Below, piece by piece: positions 9,367 through 18,603 of a DNA stretch of 64,000 bases. The DNA comes from Hydrogenophaga sp. 2FB (GTDB lineage Bacteria; Pseudomonadota; Gammaproteobacteria; Burkholderiales; Burkholderiaceae_C): positions 18,659-82,658 of the forward strand of contig NZ_SCML01000029.1 in NCBI RefSeq assembly GCF_005503365.1, in the 5' to 3' direction. The translations under genes were made by a program, and so were the position numbers. Each line of letters begins with the position of its first letter. The stretch's first letter is position 1. The notes under the pieces were generated by a model. It was not told the DNA's origin and did not search any database. It saw only the letters and a program-made list of their open reading frames with translations.

Positions 9367-11352
9367 ATGCAGTACTTCGTCACAGGTGCCACCGGCTTCA
9401 TCGGCAAACGTCTGGTGGCCAAGCTGCTGCAGCGCAAAGGGTCGGTGGTGCACTTCCTGATCCGCCAGGAGAGCGAGGGCAAGGTGGCCGGGCTGCGCGA
9501 AGTCTGGGGCGTGGGCGCGGCGCGCGCGGTGCCGGTGTTTGGTGACCTCACGTCGAAAAAGCTCGGCGTGTCGGCCGACGAGGTGAAGGCGCTCAAGGGC
9601 CAGATCGATCACTTCTTCCACCTCGCCGCCGTGTACGACCTCGAGGCCGACGAAGAAAGCCAGATCGCGGTGAACGTGGACGGCACGCGCAACACGGTGG
9701 AGTTCGCCAAGGCGATCGGCGCGGGCCACTTCCACCACGTGTCGTCGATTGCCGCTGCCGGCCTGTACGAAGGCGTGTTCCGCGAAGACATGTTCGACGA
9801 GGCGGAGAACTACGAGCACCCGTACTTCATGACCAAGCACGAGAGCGAAAAGATCGTGCGCCAGGAATGCAAGGTGCCGTGGAGCGTGTACCGCCCGGCC
9901 GCCGTGGTGGGCGACTCGCGCACCGGCGAGATGGACAAGGTCGACGGCCCGTACTACTTCTTCAAGCTGATCCAGCGCATGCGCCAGATCCTGCCGCCCT
10001 GGATGCCCAGCGTGGGCCTGGAAGGCGGACGCATCAACATCGTGCCGGTGGACTTCGTGGTCGACGCGCTCGACCACATCAGCCACCAGAAACGCAGCAG
10101 CGGTTCGTGCTTCCACCTGGTGGACCCCATGGGCTACCGCGTGGGTGACGTGCTCGACATCCTGAGCAAGGCCGCGCATGCGCCGAAGATGAACCTGTTC
10201 GTCAACGCCGCGCTGATGGGCTTCATCCCCAAGAGCGTGAAGAAGGGCCTGATGGCGCTCGCGCCGGTGCGCCGCGTCTACAAGGCCGTCATGCAGGACC
10301 TCGGCTTGCCCGAGGACATGATGACCTTCGTCAACTACCCCACGCGCTTCGACTGCCGCGACACGCTGGCAGCGCTCAAGGGCAGTGGCATCGCCTGCCC
10401 CAACTTCAAGGACTACGCCTGGCGGCTCTGGGACTACTGGGAGCGCCACCTCGACCCCGACCTGCACATCGACCGCAGCCTGAAAGGCACGGTCGCCGGC
10501 AAAGTGGTGCTGGTCACCGGCGGCAGCTCGGGCATCGGCCTGGCGGCGGCGCACAAGTTTGCCGAAGCCGGCGCGGTCACCATCATCTGCGGGCGCGACC
10601 AGGACAAACTCGACGAGGCCTGCAAGGAAGCCAAGGACAAGGGCTACCAGTTCATCGCCTACGCGGCCGACATCGCCGACATGGCCGATGCCGATCGGTT
10701 CGTGCAACTGCTGATCCAGAACCACGGCGGTGTCGATTTCCTCATCAACAACGCCGGCCGCTCGATCCGCCGCGCCATCGAAGGCAGCTACGACCGCTTC
10801 CACGATTTCGAGCGCACCATGCAGCTCAACTACTTCGGTTGCCTGCGCGTGACCATGGGCTTTCTGCCCGGCATGGTGGCCAAGAAGAAGGGCCACGTGG
10901 TCAACATCAGCTCCATCGGCGTGCTCACCAACGCGCCGCGTTTCTCGGCCTACGTGGCGAGCAAGTCGGCGCTGGACGCGTGGACGCGCTGCGCCTCCAG
11001 CGAGTTCGCCGACCAGGGCATCACCTTCACCACCATCAACATGCCTCTGGTGCGCACACCCATGATCGCGCCGACCCAGATCTACAAGAACGTGCCCACG
11101 CTGGCGCCCGAAGAGGCGGCCGACATGATCGCGCAGGCCTGCATCTTCAAGCCGGTGCGCATCGCCACGCGCCTGGGCATCACCGGCCAGGTGATGCACG
11201 CGCTGGTGCCGCGTGTGGCGCAGATCGTGATGAACACGAGTTTTCGCATGTTCCCCGACTCGTCGGCGGCCAAGGGTGAGAAGGGCGCGAAATCGCAGTT
11301 GTCGGCCGAAGCCGTCGCGATGCAGCAGATGATGCGCGGAATCCATTTCTGA
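9367..11352 (+). CDS. Two-domain fatty acyl-CoA reductase homologue (alcohol-forming FAR type)
   Basis: A 661-residue fusion of two Rossmann reductases. Residues 1 to about 370 are an extended SDR/NAD-binding_4 domain with GATGFIG (7-13) and a YFMTK active-site motif. From about residue 375 a classical SDR follows, with GGSSGIG (385-391), NNAGRSIRR, NISSIGVLTNAPRFSAYVAS and the Tyr529-x3-Lys533 pair. Length, domain order and many blocks (DKVDGPYYFFK, RFHDFERTMQLNYFG, SAYVASKSALDA) match my memory of the Marinobacter wax-ester enzyme Maqu_2220, also about 661 residues, which reduces fatty acyl-CoA or fatty aldehyde to fatty alcohol with NADPH. The start is set by AGGAGA at 9355-9360. It stands alone, divergent from the phasin gene. 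Activity is inferred from homology. Confidence 0.85.
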   Translation: MQYFVTGATGFIGKRLVAKLLQRKGSVVHFLIRQESEGKVAGLREVWGVGAARAVPVFGDLTSKKLGVSADEVKALKGQIDHFFHLAAVYDLEADEESQIAVNVDGTRNTVEFAKAIGAGHFHHVSSIAAAGLYEGVFREDMFDEAENYEHPYFMTKHESEKIVRQECKVPWSVYRPAAVVGDSRTGEMDKVDGPYYFFKLIQRMRQILPPWMPSVGLEGGRINIVPVDFVVDALDHISHQKRSSGSCFHLVDPMGYRVGDVLDILSKAAHAPKMNLFVNAALMGFIPKSVKKGLMALAPVRRVYKAVMQDLGLPEDMMTFVNYPTRFDCRDTLAALKGSGIACPNFKDYAWRLWDYWERHLDPDLHIDRSLKGTVAGKVVLVTGGSSGIGLAAAHKFAEAGAVTIICGRDQDKLDEACKEAKDKGYQFIAYAADIADMADADRFVQLLIQNHGGVDFLINNAGRSIRRAIEGSYDRFHDFERTMQLNYFGCLRVTMGFLPGMVAKKKGHVVNISSIGVLTNAPRFSAYVASKSALDAWTRCASSEFADQGITFTTINMPLVRTPMIAPTQIYKNVPTLAPEEAADMIAQACIFKPVRIATRLGITGQVMHALVPRVAQIVMNTSFRMFPDSSAAKGEKGAKSQLSAEAVAMQQMMRGIHF

Positions 11353-11416
11353 GGGCGGGGCGCGTCATGCGTCGGCCCTAGAATTCCGCTTTTGACCGCA
11401 TCCTAGGAACCGCCGC

Positions 11417-12313
11417 ATGACCACGCCCGCCGACATCACCTCCCTCGCCCCGCGCGACAAGGCCGAAATCCTTGCGCAGGCGCTGCCGTACATCCGCAAG
11501 TACCACGGCAAGACGATGGTCATCAAGTACGGCGGCAACGCCATGACCGACCCGGCGCTGCAGCAGGACTTCGCCGAAGACGTGGTGCTGCTCAAGCTGG
11601 TGGGCATCAACCCGGTGGTGGTGCACGGCGGCGGGCCGCAGATCGAGACCCTGCTCAAGCGTCTGGGCAAACAGGGCCAGTTCATCCAGGGCATGCGCGT
11701 GACCGATCCCGAAACCATGGAGGTGGTGGAGTGGGTGCTGGCTGGCGAGGTGCAGCAGGACATCGTGGGCCTCATCAACCAGGCCGGTGGCAAGGCGGTG
11801 GGCCTGACCGGCCGCGACGGCGCCATGATCCGCGCGCGCAAGCTGCGCATGACCGACCAGAAAGACCCGAACCTGGAACACGACGTGGGCCAGGTGGGCG
11901 ACATCGTGAGCATCGATGCAGCCGTGGTGAAGGCCCTGCAGGACGACCAGTTCATCCCCGTCGTCAGCCCGATCGGCTTTGGCGAGCACAACGAGAGCTA
12001 CAACATCAACGCCGACGTGGTGGCCGCCAAACTCGCCACCGTGCTGCAGGCCGAGAAGCTGCTCATGCTCACCAACATCCGCGGCGTGCTCGACAAGGAA
12101 GGGCAACTGCTGACCGAACTCACGCCGCGCCGCATCGACGAGCTGGTGAACGACGGCACCATCTCCGGCGGCATGATCCCCAAGATCGCCGGCGCGCTGG
12201 ACGCGGCCAAGAGCGGCGTGCACGCGGTGCACATCATCGACGGGCGCGTGCCGCACGCGCTGCTGCTCGAAGTGCTCGGCAACGAGCCCTTCGGCACGAT
12301 GATCAAATCATGA
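11417..12313 (+). CDS. argB: Acetylglutamate kinase
   Basis: A 298-residue amino-acid kinase catalysing ATP-dependent phosphorylation of N-acetylglutamate, the second step of arginine biosynthesis. Diagnostic segments are VIKYGGNAM near the N-terminus, [10 protein letters not shown], the acetylglutamate site [12 protein letters not shown] and the late [11 protein letters not shown] loop. Full length for the family; cytoplasmic. No other arg gene is adjacent. The gene is followed by a palindromic intergenic repeat (12334-12427) and then by a two-component system. The ATG at 11417 matches the family N-terminus with its short basic lead. Confidence 0.97.
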   Translation: MTTPADITSLAPRDKAEILAQALPYIRKYHGKTMVIKYGGNAMTDPALQQDFAEDVVLLKLVGINPVVVHGGGPQIETLLKRLGKQGQFIQGMRVTDPETMEVVEWVLAGEVQQDIVGLINQAGGKAVGLTGRDGAMIRARKLRMTDQKDPNLEHDVGQVGDIVSIDAAVVKALQDDQFIPVVSPIGFGEHNESYNINADVVAAKLATVLQAEKLLMLTNIRGVLDKEGQLLTELTPRRIDELVNDGTISGGMIPKIAGALDAAKSGVHAVHIIDGRVPHALLLEVLGNEPFGTMIKS

Positions 12314-12333
12314 GCCACAACGCCCCCGGTTCC

Positions 12334-12427
12334 GGAGCGAGCAAGCTGCTCCAGGGCTCCCGAGGATCCGGCTTCGCCGGTTCCAGGGTGCGTCCCCCTC
12401 AGGGGGAACGCGCGAAGCACGGCGGGG
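12334..12427. repeat. Palindrome-rich intergenic repeat (REP-like)
   Basis: Between argB and the response regulator gene lie three successive palindromes: GGAGC/GCTCC (12334-12338 with 12348-12352), CCGGC-TTC-GCCGG (12368-12380) and TCCCCCT-C-AGGGGGA (12393-12407), followed by a GGCGGGGGGA end. The last palindrome resembles the core of the repeats around 21025-21540. It could act as a terminator or mRNA stabiliser, but no T-tract follows it. Confidence 0.55.
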
Positions 12428-12438
12428 GGAATCTCTAG

Positions 12439-13131
12439 ATGCGGTTGCTCCTCGTTGAAGACGACGTGATGGTGGCCAGCGGCATCAAGCTGGGGCTCAC
12501 CAACGCCGGCTACACCGTGGACTGGGTGGGCAGCGCCGAGCGCGCGCTGCAGGCCCTGGAAAGCGACAGCTTCGACCTCGCCATCGTCGACATCGGCCTG
12601 CCTGCCATGGACGGCCTGGTGCTCACGCGCCAGCTGCGCACCAACGGCTCGAAGATGCCCGTGCTGATCCTCACCGCGCGCGATGCCTTGCACGACCGCG
12701 TGCAGGGTCTGGACATCGGCGCCGACGACTACATGATCAAGCCCTTCGAACTGCCCGAGCTGCTGGCGCGCATGCGCGCGCTGCTGCGCCGCTCGCAGGC
12801 CGCCACTTCGGCGGTGCTGGGTTTTGGCCCGCTGGAGATGGACACCGCGAACCGCCGCGTCACCTTGGCCGGCCAACCCGTGGAGCTGGGCCCGCGCGAA
12901 TGGACCGTGCTCGAGTACCTGCTCATGCAGGTGCCCAAGCCCGCCGCCAAGGACAAGCTGCTGCAGGCCCTGACCGGCTGGGACAAGGAAATCACGCCCA
13001 ATGCCATCGAGGTCTACGTCTCGCGTCTGCGCGCCAAGCTCGAACCCTCCGGCATCAGCCTGCGCGCGATCCGGGGCTTTGGCTACCGGCTCGAACTGAC
13101 CGACCCACCCGGTCATGTCGCCGCACCCTAA
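12439..13131 (+). CDS. OmpR-family response regulator
   Basis: A 230-residue two-domain regulator. The receiver has the acidic pocket E7-D8-D9, phosphoacceptor Asp51 (IVDIGLPAMDG) and Lys101 (DDYMIKPFE). The winged-helix effector domain (about 130-222) ends with the typical YVSRLRAKL and RAIRGFGYRL segments. It belongs to the QseB/TctD-like part of the family. The gene overlaps the downstream histidine kinase gene by 17 bp, so they form a cognate pair. The signal is unknown; the association of this family with outer-membrane or organic acid responses is only a general guide. Confidence 0.93.
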   Translation: MRLLLVEDDVMVASGIKLGLTNAGYTVDWVGSAERALQALESDSFDLAIVDIGLPAMDGLVLTRQLRTNGSKMPVLILTARDALHDRVQGLDIGADDYMIKPFELPELLARMRALLRRSQAATSAVLGFGPLEMDTANRRVTLAGQPVELGPREWTVLEYLLMQVPKPAAKDKLLQALTGWDKEITPNAIEVYVSRLRAKLEPSGISLRAIRGFGYRLELTDPPGHVAAP

Positions 13132-14605
13132 GTCCACGGCATCGCGCGGCATGATCTGGGGCTTGCAGCGCAGGCTGCTGGTCATGCTGCTCTTCACGCT
13201 GAGCGTGATCGGCACGGTCAGTGTGCTGGTGCACTACCAGACCGCGGGCACCGCCGCGCTGCAGCAGGACCAGCGCCTGCACAAACTGGTGCCGCTGCTG
13301 GCCGATTCGATCGTCGTGACCAGCGTGACCGAAGGCGACGCGGGGCGGGCCATCGCAGGCCTGAGCGAGGCCATCGAAGGGCCCGGCATGGCCATGCTGC
13401 TGGCGCCGCCGGTGGAGGAGTTCCTGTCCGAATGGCCTGGGCTGCGCGCTTTTGGTGTGTTTGACGCGCGCGGCGGCCACATCATGGGCGAGCGCTGGTT
13501 GCCCACCGTCCTGCCCGCCACGCAGGACGCCGAGTTCTTCAATGTGGTCGAGGCCGGCACCACCTACCGCGTGGTGGCCCAGCGTGTGACGACGGACATG
13601 GGCGAACTCATCGTCATGCTCGCCGACGGCTCCGACGTGCGCCAGCACTGGCTGGGCAACGTGCTGCTGCGTGTGCTGTTCCCCAACCTGATGTTGTTCG
13701 CCGTGGCCGCCGCCGTCGTCACCTGGGGCGTGGCGCGCACCTTGCGGCCGCTGATCGACCTCAAGGATGCGGTGGAAAACCGCTCGCCGCGCGACCTGAG
13801 CCCGCTGAGCACCGACAAGATTCCCGGCGAAGTCTTGCCCCTCGTGGTGTCGCTCAACCGCCTGTTCAAGCTCGTCAATGCCCAGAGCGAGGCGCAGCGC
13901 CGCTTCGTGGCCGATGCCGCGCACCAGCTGCGCACGCCGCTGGCCGGCCTGCAGGCGCAGGTGGAGGCCTGGGCCCAGGCCACGCGCGGCATGGGCGGGG
14001 ATGAGTCCATCGGACTGCGTGTCGATCAGGTCCGGCGCCTGCGCGACGCCACGCGACGCACGTCCCAGCTGGCCAGCCAGTTGTTGGCGCTGTCGCGCGC
14101 CGACGCCGTCAGCGCTGATGCCCAGCCCATGCACCGGGTGGACCTGATGGAGCTGTGCGAGAACATGCTCTCGCTCTATCTGGACGCGGCCGGGCGCAAG
14201 CACATCGACCTCGGCCTCGAAGTCCAGCCGGCCCAGACGCTCGGCCACGCGTGGCTGCTGCGCGAGTTGCTGCTCAACCTGGTGGACAACGCCGTCAAGT
14301 ACACGCCCGTGGGTGGGCGCATCACGGTGCGCTGTGGCGAAGAGCCTGTGACGATCGGCGAAATCGATACCGTGCGCGCGTGGATGGAGGTGGAAGACGA
14401 CGGGCCGGGCATTCCCGCGCACGAGCACGAACGCGTGTTGCAGCGCTTCTACCGCGTGCCGGGCACGACGGTCGAGGGCAATGGTCTGGGCCTGGCCATT
14501 GCGAACGAGATCGCGCGCGCCCACCGCGTCCCGCTGCAGTTCGACACCGGCGCGCACGGCCCGGGCCTGCGTGTGCGGGTGACTTTTGAGGCGGTCACTT
14601 ACTGA
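13115..14605 (+). CDS. Membrane sensor histidine kinase
   Basis: A 496-residue kinase. Transmembrane segment 1 spans about 20-40 and segment 2 about 184-208, enclosing a periplasmic sensor of roughly 140 residues; a short HAMP-like linker follows. The phosphorylated His270 lies in the H-box ADAAHQLRTPL. The catalytic domain shows the N-box LLNLVDNAVKY, G1 DDGPGIP and G2 EGNGLGLAIA. The architecture is that of TctE/QseC-type sensors. ATG 13115 lies inside the end of the response regulator gene, indicating translational coupling. The ligand is not predictable. Confidence 0.92.
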   Translation: MSPHPKSTASRGMIWGLQRRLLVMLLFTLSVIGTVSVLVHYQTAGTAALQQDQRLHKLVPLLADSIVVTSVTEGDAGRAIAGLSEAIEGPGMAMLLAPPVEEFLSEWPGLRAFGVFDARGGHIMGERWLPTVLPATQDAEFFNVVEAGTTYRVVAQRVTTDMGELIVMLADGSDVRQHWLGNVLLRVLFPNLMLFAVAAAVVTWGVARTLRPLIDLKDAVENRSPRDLSPLSTDKIPGEVLPLVVSLNRLFKLVNAQSEAQRRFVADAAHQLRTPLAGLQAQVEAWAQATRGMGGDESIGLRVDQVRRLRDATRRTSQLASQLLALSRADAVSADAQPMHRVDLMELCENMLSLYLDAAGRKHIDLGLEVQPAQTLGHAWLLRELLLNLVDNAVKYTPVGGRITVRCGEEPVTIGEIDTVRAWMEVEDDGPGIPAHEHERVLQRFYRVPGTTVEGNGLGLAIANEIARAHRVPLQFDTGAHGPGLRVRVTFEAVTY

Positions 14606-14706
14606 CCTCGAATGGCGCGCCGCAAGGGCCCTTGGACGCCTCGCGCTGTGCGAGAATGGCCGCGGGAAAAGACCCCCGCAACCCACTCCAGACGGACTGC
14701 TTGCCC

Positions 14707-15399
14707 ATGACCTCCACTGCCCCCGACTCCCCCTCCCCGGCCGACGATGCCGCCTTCGAAGCGGCCCAGGCTATCGAAGCGGCGGCGCAGGCCGATGGCG
14801 CGACACGCAAGCGGCCCAAGCCCGGCGAGCGCCGGGTGCAGATCCTGCAGGCGCTGGCCACCATGCTCGAACAGCCCGGGGCCGAGCGCATCACCACCGC
14901 CGCCCTGGCGGCGCGCCTGGAAGTGAGCGAGGCCGCTTTGTACCGCCATTTCGCCAGCAAGGCCCAGATGTTCGAGGGCCTGATCGAATTCATCGAGCAG
15001 TCGGTGTTTGGCCTGATCAACCAGCTCGGCGAACGCGAGCCCGACGCCAACCTGCGCTCGCGCAAGATCATCACCCTGCTGCTGCAGTTCGGCGAAAAGA
15101 ACCCCGGCATGACGCGCGTGATGGTCGGCGACGCGCTCGTGTTCGAGAACGAGCGCCTGCAGCAGCGCATGAACCTGTTCTTCGACAAGATCGAATCGGC
15201 GCTGCGGCAGAACCTGCGCGAGACCTCGGTGCTGACCGGCGCCGCCACGCCCACGGTCGACGCCCAGGCCGACGCCTCGGTCATCACCGCCTTCTGCGTC
15301 GGGCGCCTGCAGCGCTTCGCACGCAGTGGCTTCAAACGTTCCCCCAGCGAAAGCCTGGAACACAGCCTCGCGCTGTTGCTGCCCGTCAACCGGCCCTGA
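14707..15399 (+). CDS. slmA: SlmA-type nucleoid occlusion factor (TetR family)
   Basis: A 230-residue TetR-fold protein. After a disordered acidic/Ala-rich lead (1-45), the DNA-binding part reads RRVQILQALATMLEQPGAER, then ITTAALAARLEVSEAALYRH, as in SlmA. The later FGEKNPGMTRVMVGDALVFE and NLFFDKIESALRQNLRE segments are also SlmA-like. SlmA binds chromosomal sites and blocks FtsZ ring assembly over the nucleoid. I use ATG 14707; the longer in-frame start at 14632 adds sequence not typical of the family. In E. coli slmA is linked to dut and pyrE, so its position after this two-component system is a lineage feature. Confidence 0.85.
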   Translation: MTSTAPDSPSPADDAAFEAAQAIEAAAQADGATRKRPKPGERRVQILQALATMLEQPGAERITTAALAARLEVSEAALYRHFASKAQMFEGLIEFIEQSVFGLINQLGEREPDANLRSRKIITLLLQFGEKNPGMTRVMVGDALVFENERLQQRMNLFFDKIESALRQNLRETSVLTGAATPTVDAQADASVITAFCVGRLQRFARSGFKRSPSESLEHSLALLLPVNRP

Positions 15400-15403
15400 G
15401 CAA

Positions 15404-15421
15404 TTAGGGCGCAGCCCCTAA
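15404..15421 (+). terminator. Weak hairpin after slmA
   Basis: TTAGGG (15404-15409) can pair with CCCTAA (15416-15421), forming a short stem 5 bp after the slmA stop. No T-run follows, so it is at best a weak terminator. Confidence 0.3.
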
Positions 15422-15546
15422 CAAAGCGGACACAAACTGCCCGGTGATCCGCACGGGCCTCTGGTTTTGCGGTAAAAATAGCACGACCGTTCGATTCTTC
15501 GGGCGGCGTGTTTTTTTTGACCTCTCTTCAACCAGGACCGACCCGC

Positions 15547-16260
15547 ATGAGCGCAGCGCCACAACGCGACAAGCCAGCCACCCCCGCCGTGCGGCGCGCG
15601 GCCGCGCCCGGACTGCTGCAGAAGGGGCAGCAGACCAAGGCCGCCATCGTCGACGCCGCGCTCGGCCTGGCCACGCAGATCGGCCTGGAGGGTTTGTCCA
15701 TCGGCGCGCTCGCCGAGGTCATGCAGATGAGCAAGTCCGGCGTGTTCGCGCACTTCGGCTCGCGCGAGGAACTGCAGATTTCCGTGGTGCGCGAGTACCA
15801 CACGCGGTTTGAGGACGAGGTGTTCTACCCCGCCATGGACGCGCCACGCGGCCTGCCGCGCCTGCGCGCGCTGTTCGACAACTGGATGAAGCGCACCTCG
15901 GTCGAGATCGACTCGGGCTGCCTCTACATCAGCGGCGCGGTCGAGTTCGACGACCGGCCCGGCCCGGTGCGCGATGCGCTCGCGAGTTCGGTCAACACCT
16001 GGCTCAGCGCCATGCGCCGTGCGGTAGAGATCGCGATCGAAGAAGGCCACCTCGACGCCGACACCGACGCACCCCAGATGGCATTCGAGATCCACGCGCA
16101 GATTCTGGCCTTGCACTACGAAGCGCGCTTCCTGCGCAGCCCCGACTCGGTGCGCCGCGCCTTGCGGGCCTTTGACAGCATCGTCGAGCGCAACAGCCGA
16201 TGGCCTGCCGAAGGAACGCCCGCCAAAACCTCTGCTGCCACGCGCAAGCCGCGCGGCTGA
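15547..16260 (+). CDS. TetR/AcrR family regulator of the acyl-CoA dehydrogenase locus
   Basis: A 237-residue TetR protein with an N-terminal disordered lead and the HTH region TKAAIVDAALGLATQIGLEG, then LSIGALAEVMQMSKSGVFAH. The C-terminal domain has the SGCLYISGAVEFDDRPGPVR block seen in a TetR subgroup found beside fatty-acid degradation genes. It lies 44 bp upstream of the acyl-CoA dehydrogenase gene on the same strand and probably controls the beta-oxidation block to about 22767 (inference). The upstream region holds an A/T-rich patch (a run of A near 15475 and an eight-T run near 15510) that could contain the promoter, but I see no clear operator. Confidence 0.88.
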   Translation: MSAAPQRDKPATPAVRRAAAPGLLQKGQQTKAAIVDAALGLATQIGLEGLSIGALAEVMQMSKSGVFAHFGSREELQISVVREYHTRFEDEVFYPAMDAPRGLPRLRALFDNWMKRTSVEIDSGCLYISGAVEFDDRPGPVRDALASSVNTWLSAMRRAVEIAIEEGHLDADTDAPQMAFEIHAQILALHYEARFLRSPDSVRRALRAFDSIVERNSRWPAEGTPAKTSAATRKPRG

Positions 16261-16304
16261 ATCCCTTTCTTCCCTTCTTCACAAACCCAGCACAGGAGTT
16301 TCCG

Positions 16305-18101
16305 ATGCCCGTTTACAACCCACCCCTGCGAGACATGCAGTTTGTGATGCACGAAGTGCTCAAGGTCACCGACGATTTCAAGGGCATGCCGCAGCACGCC
16401 GAAGTCGACGCCGACACCATCAACGCGGTGCTCGAAGAAGCCGGCAAGTTCGCCTCCGAGGTGCTGTTCCCGCTCAACATCGGCGGCGACACCGAAGGCT
16501 GCACGCTCGACAAGACCACGCACGAAGTCAAGACCCCCACCGGCTTCAAGGACGCGTACAAAACGTACATCGAAGGCGGCTGGGCCGCGCTGTCGTGCGA
16601 CCCCGAATTCGGTGGCCAGGGCCTGCCGCTGGTGGTGAACCAGTGCTTCTACGAAATGATGAACTCGGCCAACCAGGCCTGGACCATGTACCCCGGCCTC
16701 ACGCACGGCGCCTATGCCGCGCTGCACACCTACGGCACCGACGAGCAGAAAAAGACCTACCTGCCCAAGATGACCAGCGGCGAATGGACCGGCACCATGT
16801 GCCTCACCGAACCGCACTGCGGCACCGACCTGGGCCTCATGCGCACCAAGGCCGAACCGCAGGCCGACGGCACCTACAGGATCACCGGCAACAAGATTTT
16901 CATCAGCGCCGGTGAACACGACATGGCCGAGAACATCGTTCACCTGGTGCTGGCGCGCCTGCCCGATTCGCCACCCGGCACCAAGGGCATCAGCCTCTTC
17001 GCCGTGCCCAAGTTCAACGCCAAGGCCGACGGCACGCTGGGCGCGCGCAATGGCATCTATTGCGGCGGCCTGGAACACAAGATGGGCATCCACGGCAACG
17101 CCACCGCGCAGATCGTCATCGACGGCGCCATCGGTACGCTCGTGGGCCAGCCCAACAAGGGCATGCAGGCCATGTTCGTGATGATGAACGCCGCGCGCCT
17201 GGGCGTGGGCAACCAGTCGCTGGGTCTGACCGAAGTGGCCTACCAGAACGCACTGGCCTACGCGAAAGACCGTGTGCAGGGCCGCTCGCTCAGCGGCACC
17301 AAGGCCAAGGACAAGCCGGCCGATCCGATCATCGTGCACCCCGACGTGCGCCGCATGCTGCTCACCGCCAAGGCCTATGCCGAAGGTGGCCGCGCGCTGG
17401 CCATGTTCTGCTCGGTGCTGCTGGAAAAAGTGCACCACCACCCGGACGAGAAGGTGCGCAAGGACAGCGACGACATGCTGTCGCTGCTCACGCCCATCAC
17501 CAAGGCCTTCCTGACCGACAACGGCTACAACGCCACCACCCAATGCCAGCAGGTGTTCGGCGGCCACGGCTACATCAAGGAATGGGGCATGGAGCAGTAC
17601 GTGCGCGATGCCCGCATCAACATGATCTACGAAGGCACCAACACGATCCAGAGCCTGGACCTGCTGGGCCGCAAGGTGCTGGGCAACAACGGCGCCACGC
17701 TCAAGAAGTTCGGCAAGCTGGTGGGCGCGCTGGTGATGGAAGAGGGCGTCAACGAGAAGATGGCCGAGTTCATCAACCCGTTGGCCGTGCTGGGCGAGCA
17801 GATCACCAAGTTCACCACCGAGATCGGTTTCAAGGGCCTGCAGAACCCCGATGAAGTGGGCGCTGCCGCGGTGGACTACCTGCGCGTGGCCGGCCACCTG
17901 GTGTTCGGCTACTTCTGGGCCCGCATGGCGCAGGTGGCGCTGCGCGAAATCGCGGCCGGCAACACCGACCCGTTCTACATGGCCAAACTGCAGACCGCGC
18001 GTTTCTACTTCGCCAAGCTGTTCCCCGAGACCGCGACCCTGATGCGCACCGCGCGTGCGGGCAGCAAATCGCTGATGGACACCGACGCGGCTCTGGCGTA
18101 A
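16305..18101 (+). CDS. Acyl-CoA dehydrogenase, long C-terminal-extended type
   Basis: A 598-residue FAD enzyme of the longer acyl-CoA dehydrogenase group (DmdC/AcdB-like), which introduces the alpha-beta double bond into acyl-CoA in beta-oxidation. Visible blocks are WTGTMCLTEPHCGTDLGLM (FAD/substrate loop), QQVFGGHGYIKEWGMEQYVR, and MIYEGTNTIQSLDLLGRK, which carries the catalytic Glu (YEGTN). The C-terminal extra domain of about 130 residues is typical. The start is supported by AGGAG at 16294-16298. It follows the TetR gene and precedes DUF2147 and the bifunctional hydroxyacyl-CoA dehydrogenase, consistent with one operon. Confidence 0.93.
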   Translation: MPVYNPPLRDMQFVMHEVLKVTDDFKGMPQHAEVDADTINAVLEEAGKFASEVLFPLNIGGDTEGCTLDKTTHEVKTPTGFKDAYKTYIEGGWAALSCDPEFGGQGLPLVVNQCFYEMMNSANQAWTMYPGLTHGAYAALHTYGTDEQKKTYLPKMTSGEWTGTMCLTEPHCGTDLGLMRTKAEPQADGTYRITGNKIFISAGEHDMAENIVHLVLARLPDSPPGTKGISLFAVPKFNAKADGTLGARNGIYCGGLEHKMGIHGNATAQIVIDGAIGTLVGQPNKGMQAMFVMMNAARLGVGNQSLGLTEVAYQNALAYAKDRVQGRSLSGTKAKDKPADPIIVHPDVRRMLLTAKAYAEGGRALAMFCSVLLEKVHHHPDEKVRKDSDDMLSLLTPITKAFLTDNGYNATTQCQQVFGGHGYIKEWGMEQYVRDARINMIYEGTNTIQSLDLLGRKVLGNNGATLKKFGKLVGALVMEEGVNEKMAEFINPLAVLGEQITKFTTEIGFKGLQNPDEVGAAAVDYLRVAGHLVFGYFWARMAQVALREIAAGNTDPFYMAKLQTARFYFAKLFPETATLMRTARAGSKSLMDTDAALA

Positions 18102-18135
18102 ACCAGCGCTTTCCTACAACCACCAGGAGACTTCG

Positions 18136-18573
18136 ATGATCAAGACAACGCTTGCTGCTTCGCTTCTCGTTTTTGCGGGTCAGGCGCTCGCGCAGATGTC
18201 GCCGGTGGGTCTGTGGAAGACCGTCGACGATGACACGAAGAAGGAAAAGTCCCTGGTGCGCATCAAGGAAACCAATGGTGTCTACAGCGGCACCATCGAG
18301 AAGCTGCTCGACCCCGCCACGAAGCAGGACGCGGTGTGCGACAAGTGCACCGACGACCGCAAGGACAAGCCCGTGCTGGGCATGACCATCCTGCGCAACC
18401 TCAAGCAGAGTGCCGACGACAAGGCTCTCTACGAGGGCGGCGAGATCGTCGACCCGAACAACGGCAAGACGTACCGCACGCGCCTCAAGCCGGTCGAAGA
18501 TGGCAAGAAGCTGGAAATGCGCGGCTACATCGGCCCGTTCTACCGCACCCAGGTCTGGCTTCGCGTCGAGTAA
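18136..18573 (+). CDS. DUF2147 family exported protein
   Basis: A 145-residue protein with a signal peptide (MIKTTLAASLLVFAGQALAQ, cleavage after AQA or ALA near residue 19). The mature part is a DUF2147 domain: SPVGLWKTVDDDTKKEKSLV, a CDKC pair near residue 57, and the closing GYIGPFYRTQVWLR. The function of the family is unknown; members are periplasmic beta-rich proteins. It is embedded between acyl-CoA dehydrogenase and hydroxyacyl-CoA dehydrogenase genes with gaps of about 30 bp and has its own AGGAGA (18125-18130), so it is probably co-expressed with beta-oxidation genes. Confidence 0.88.
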   Translation: MIKTTLAASLLVFAGQALAQMSPVGLWKTVDDDTKKEKSLVRIKETNGVYSGTIEKLLDPATKQDAVCDKCTDDRKDKPVLGMTILRNLKQSADDKALYEGGEIVDPNNGKTYRTRLKPVEDGKKLEMRGYIGPFYRTQVWLRVE

Positions 18574-18603
18574 TCCCGAGCCTGCCAATTTCATGGAAAA
18601 CCA

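Noticed and set aside
12314..12438. Riboswitch or leader before the response regulator
   Set aside because: The palindromes resemble dispersed intergenic repeats and no known riboswitch core was recognised.
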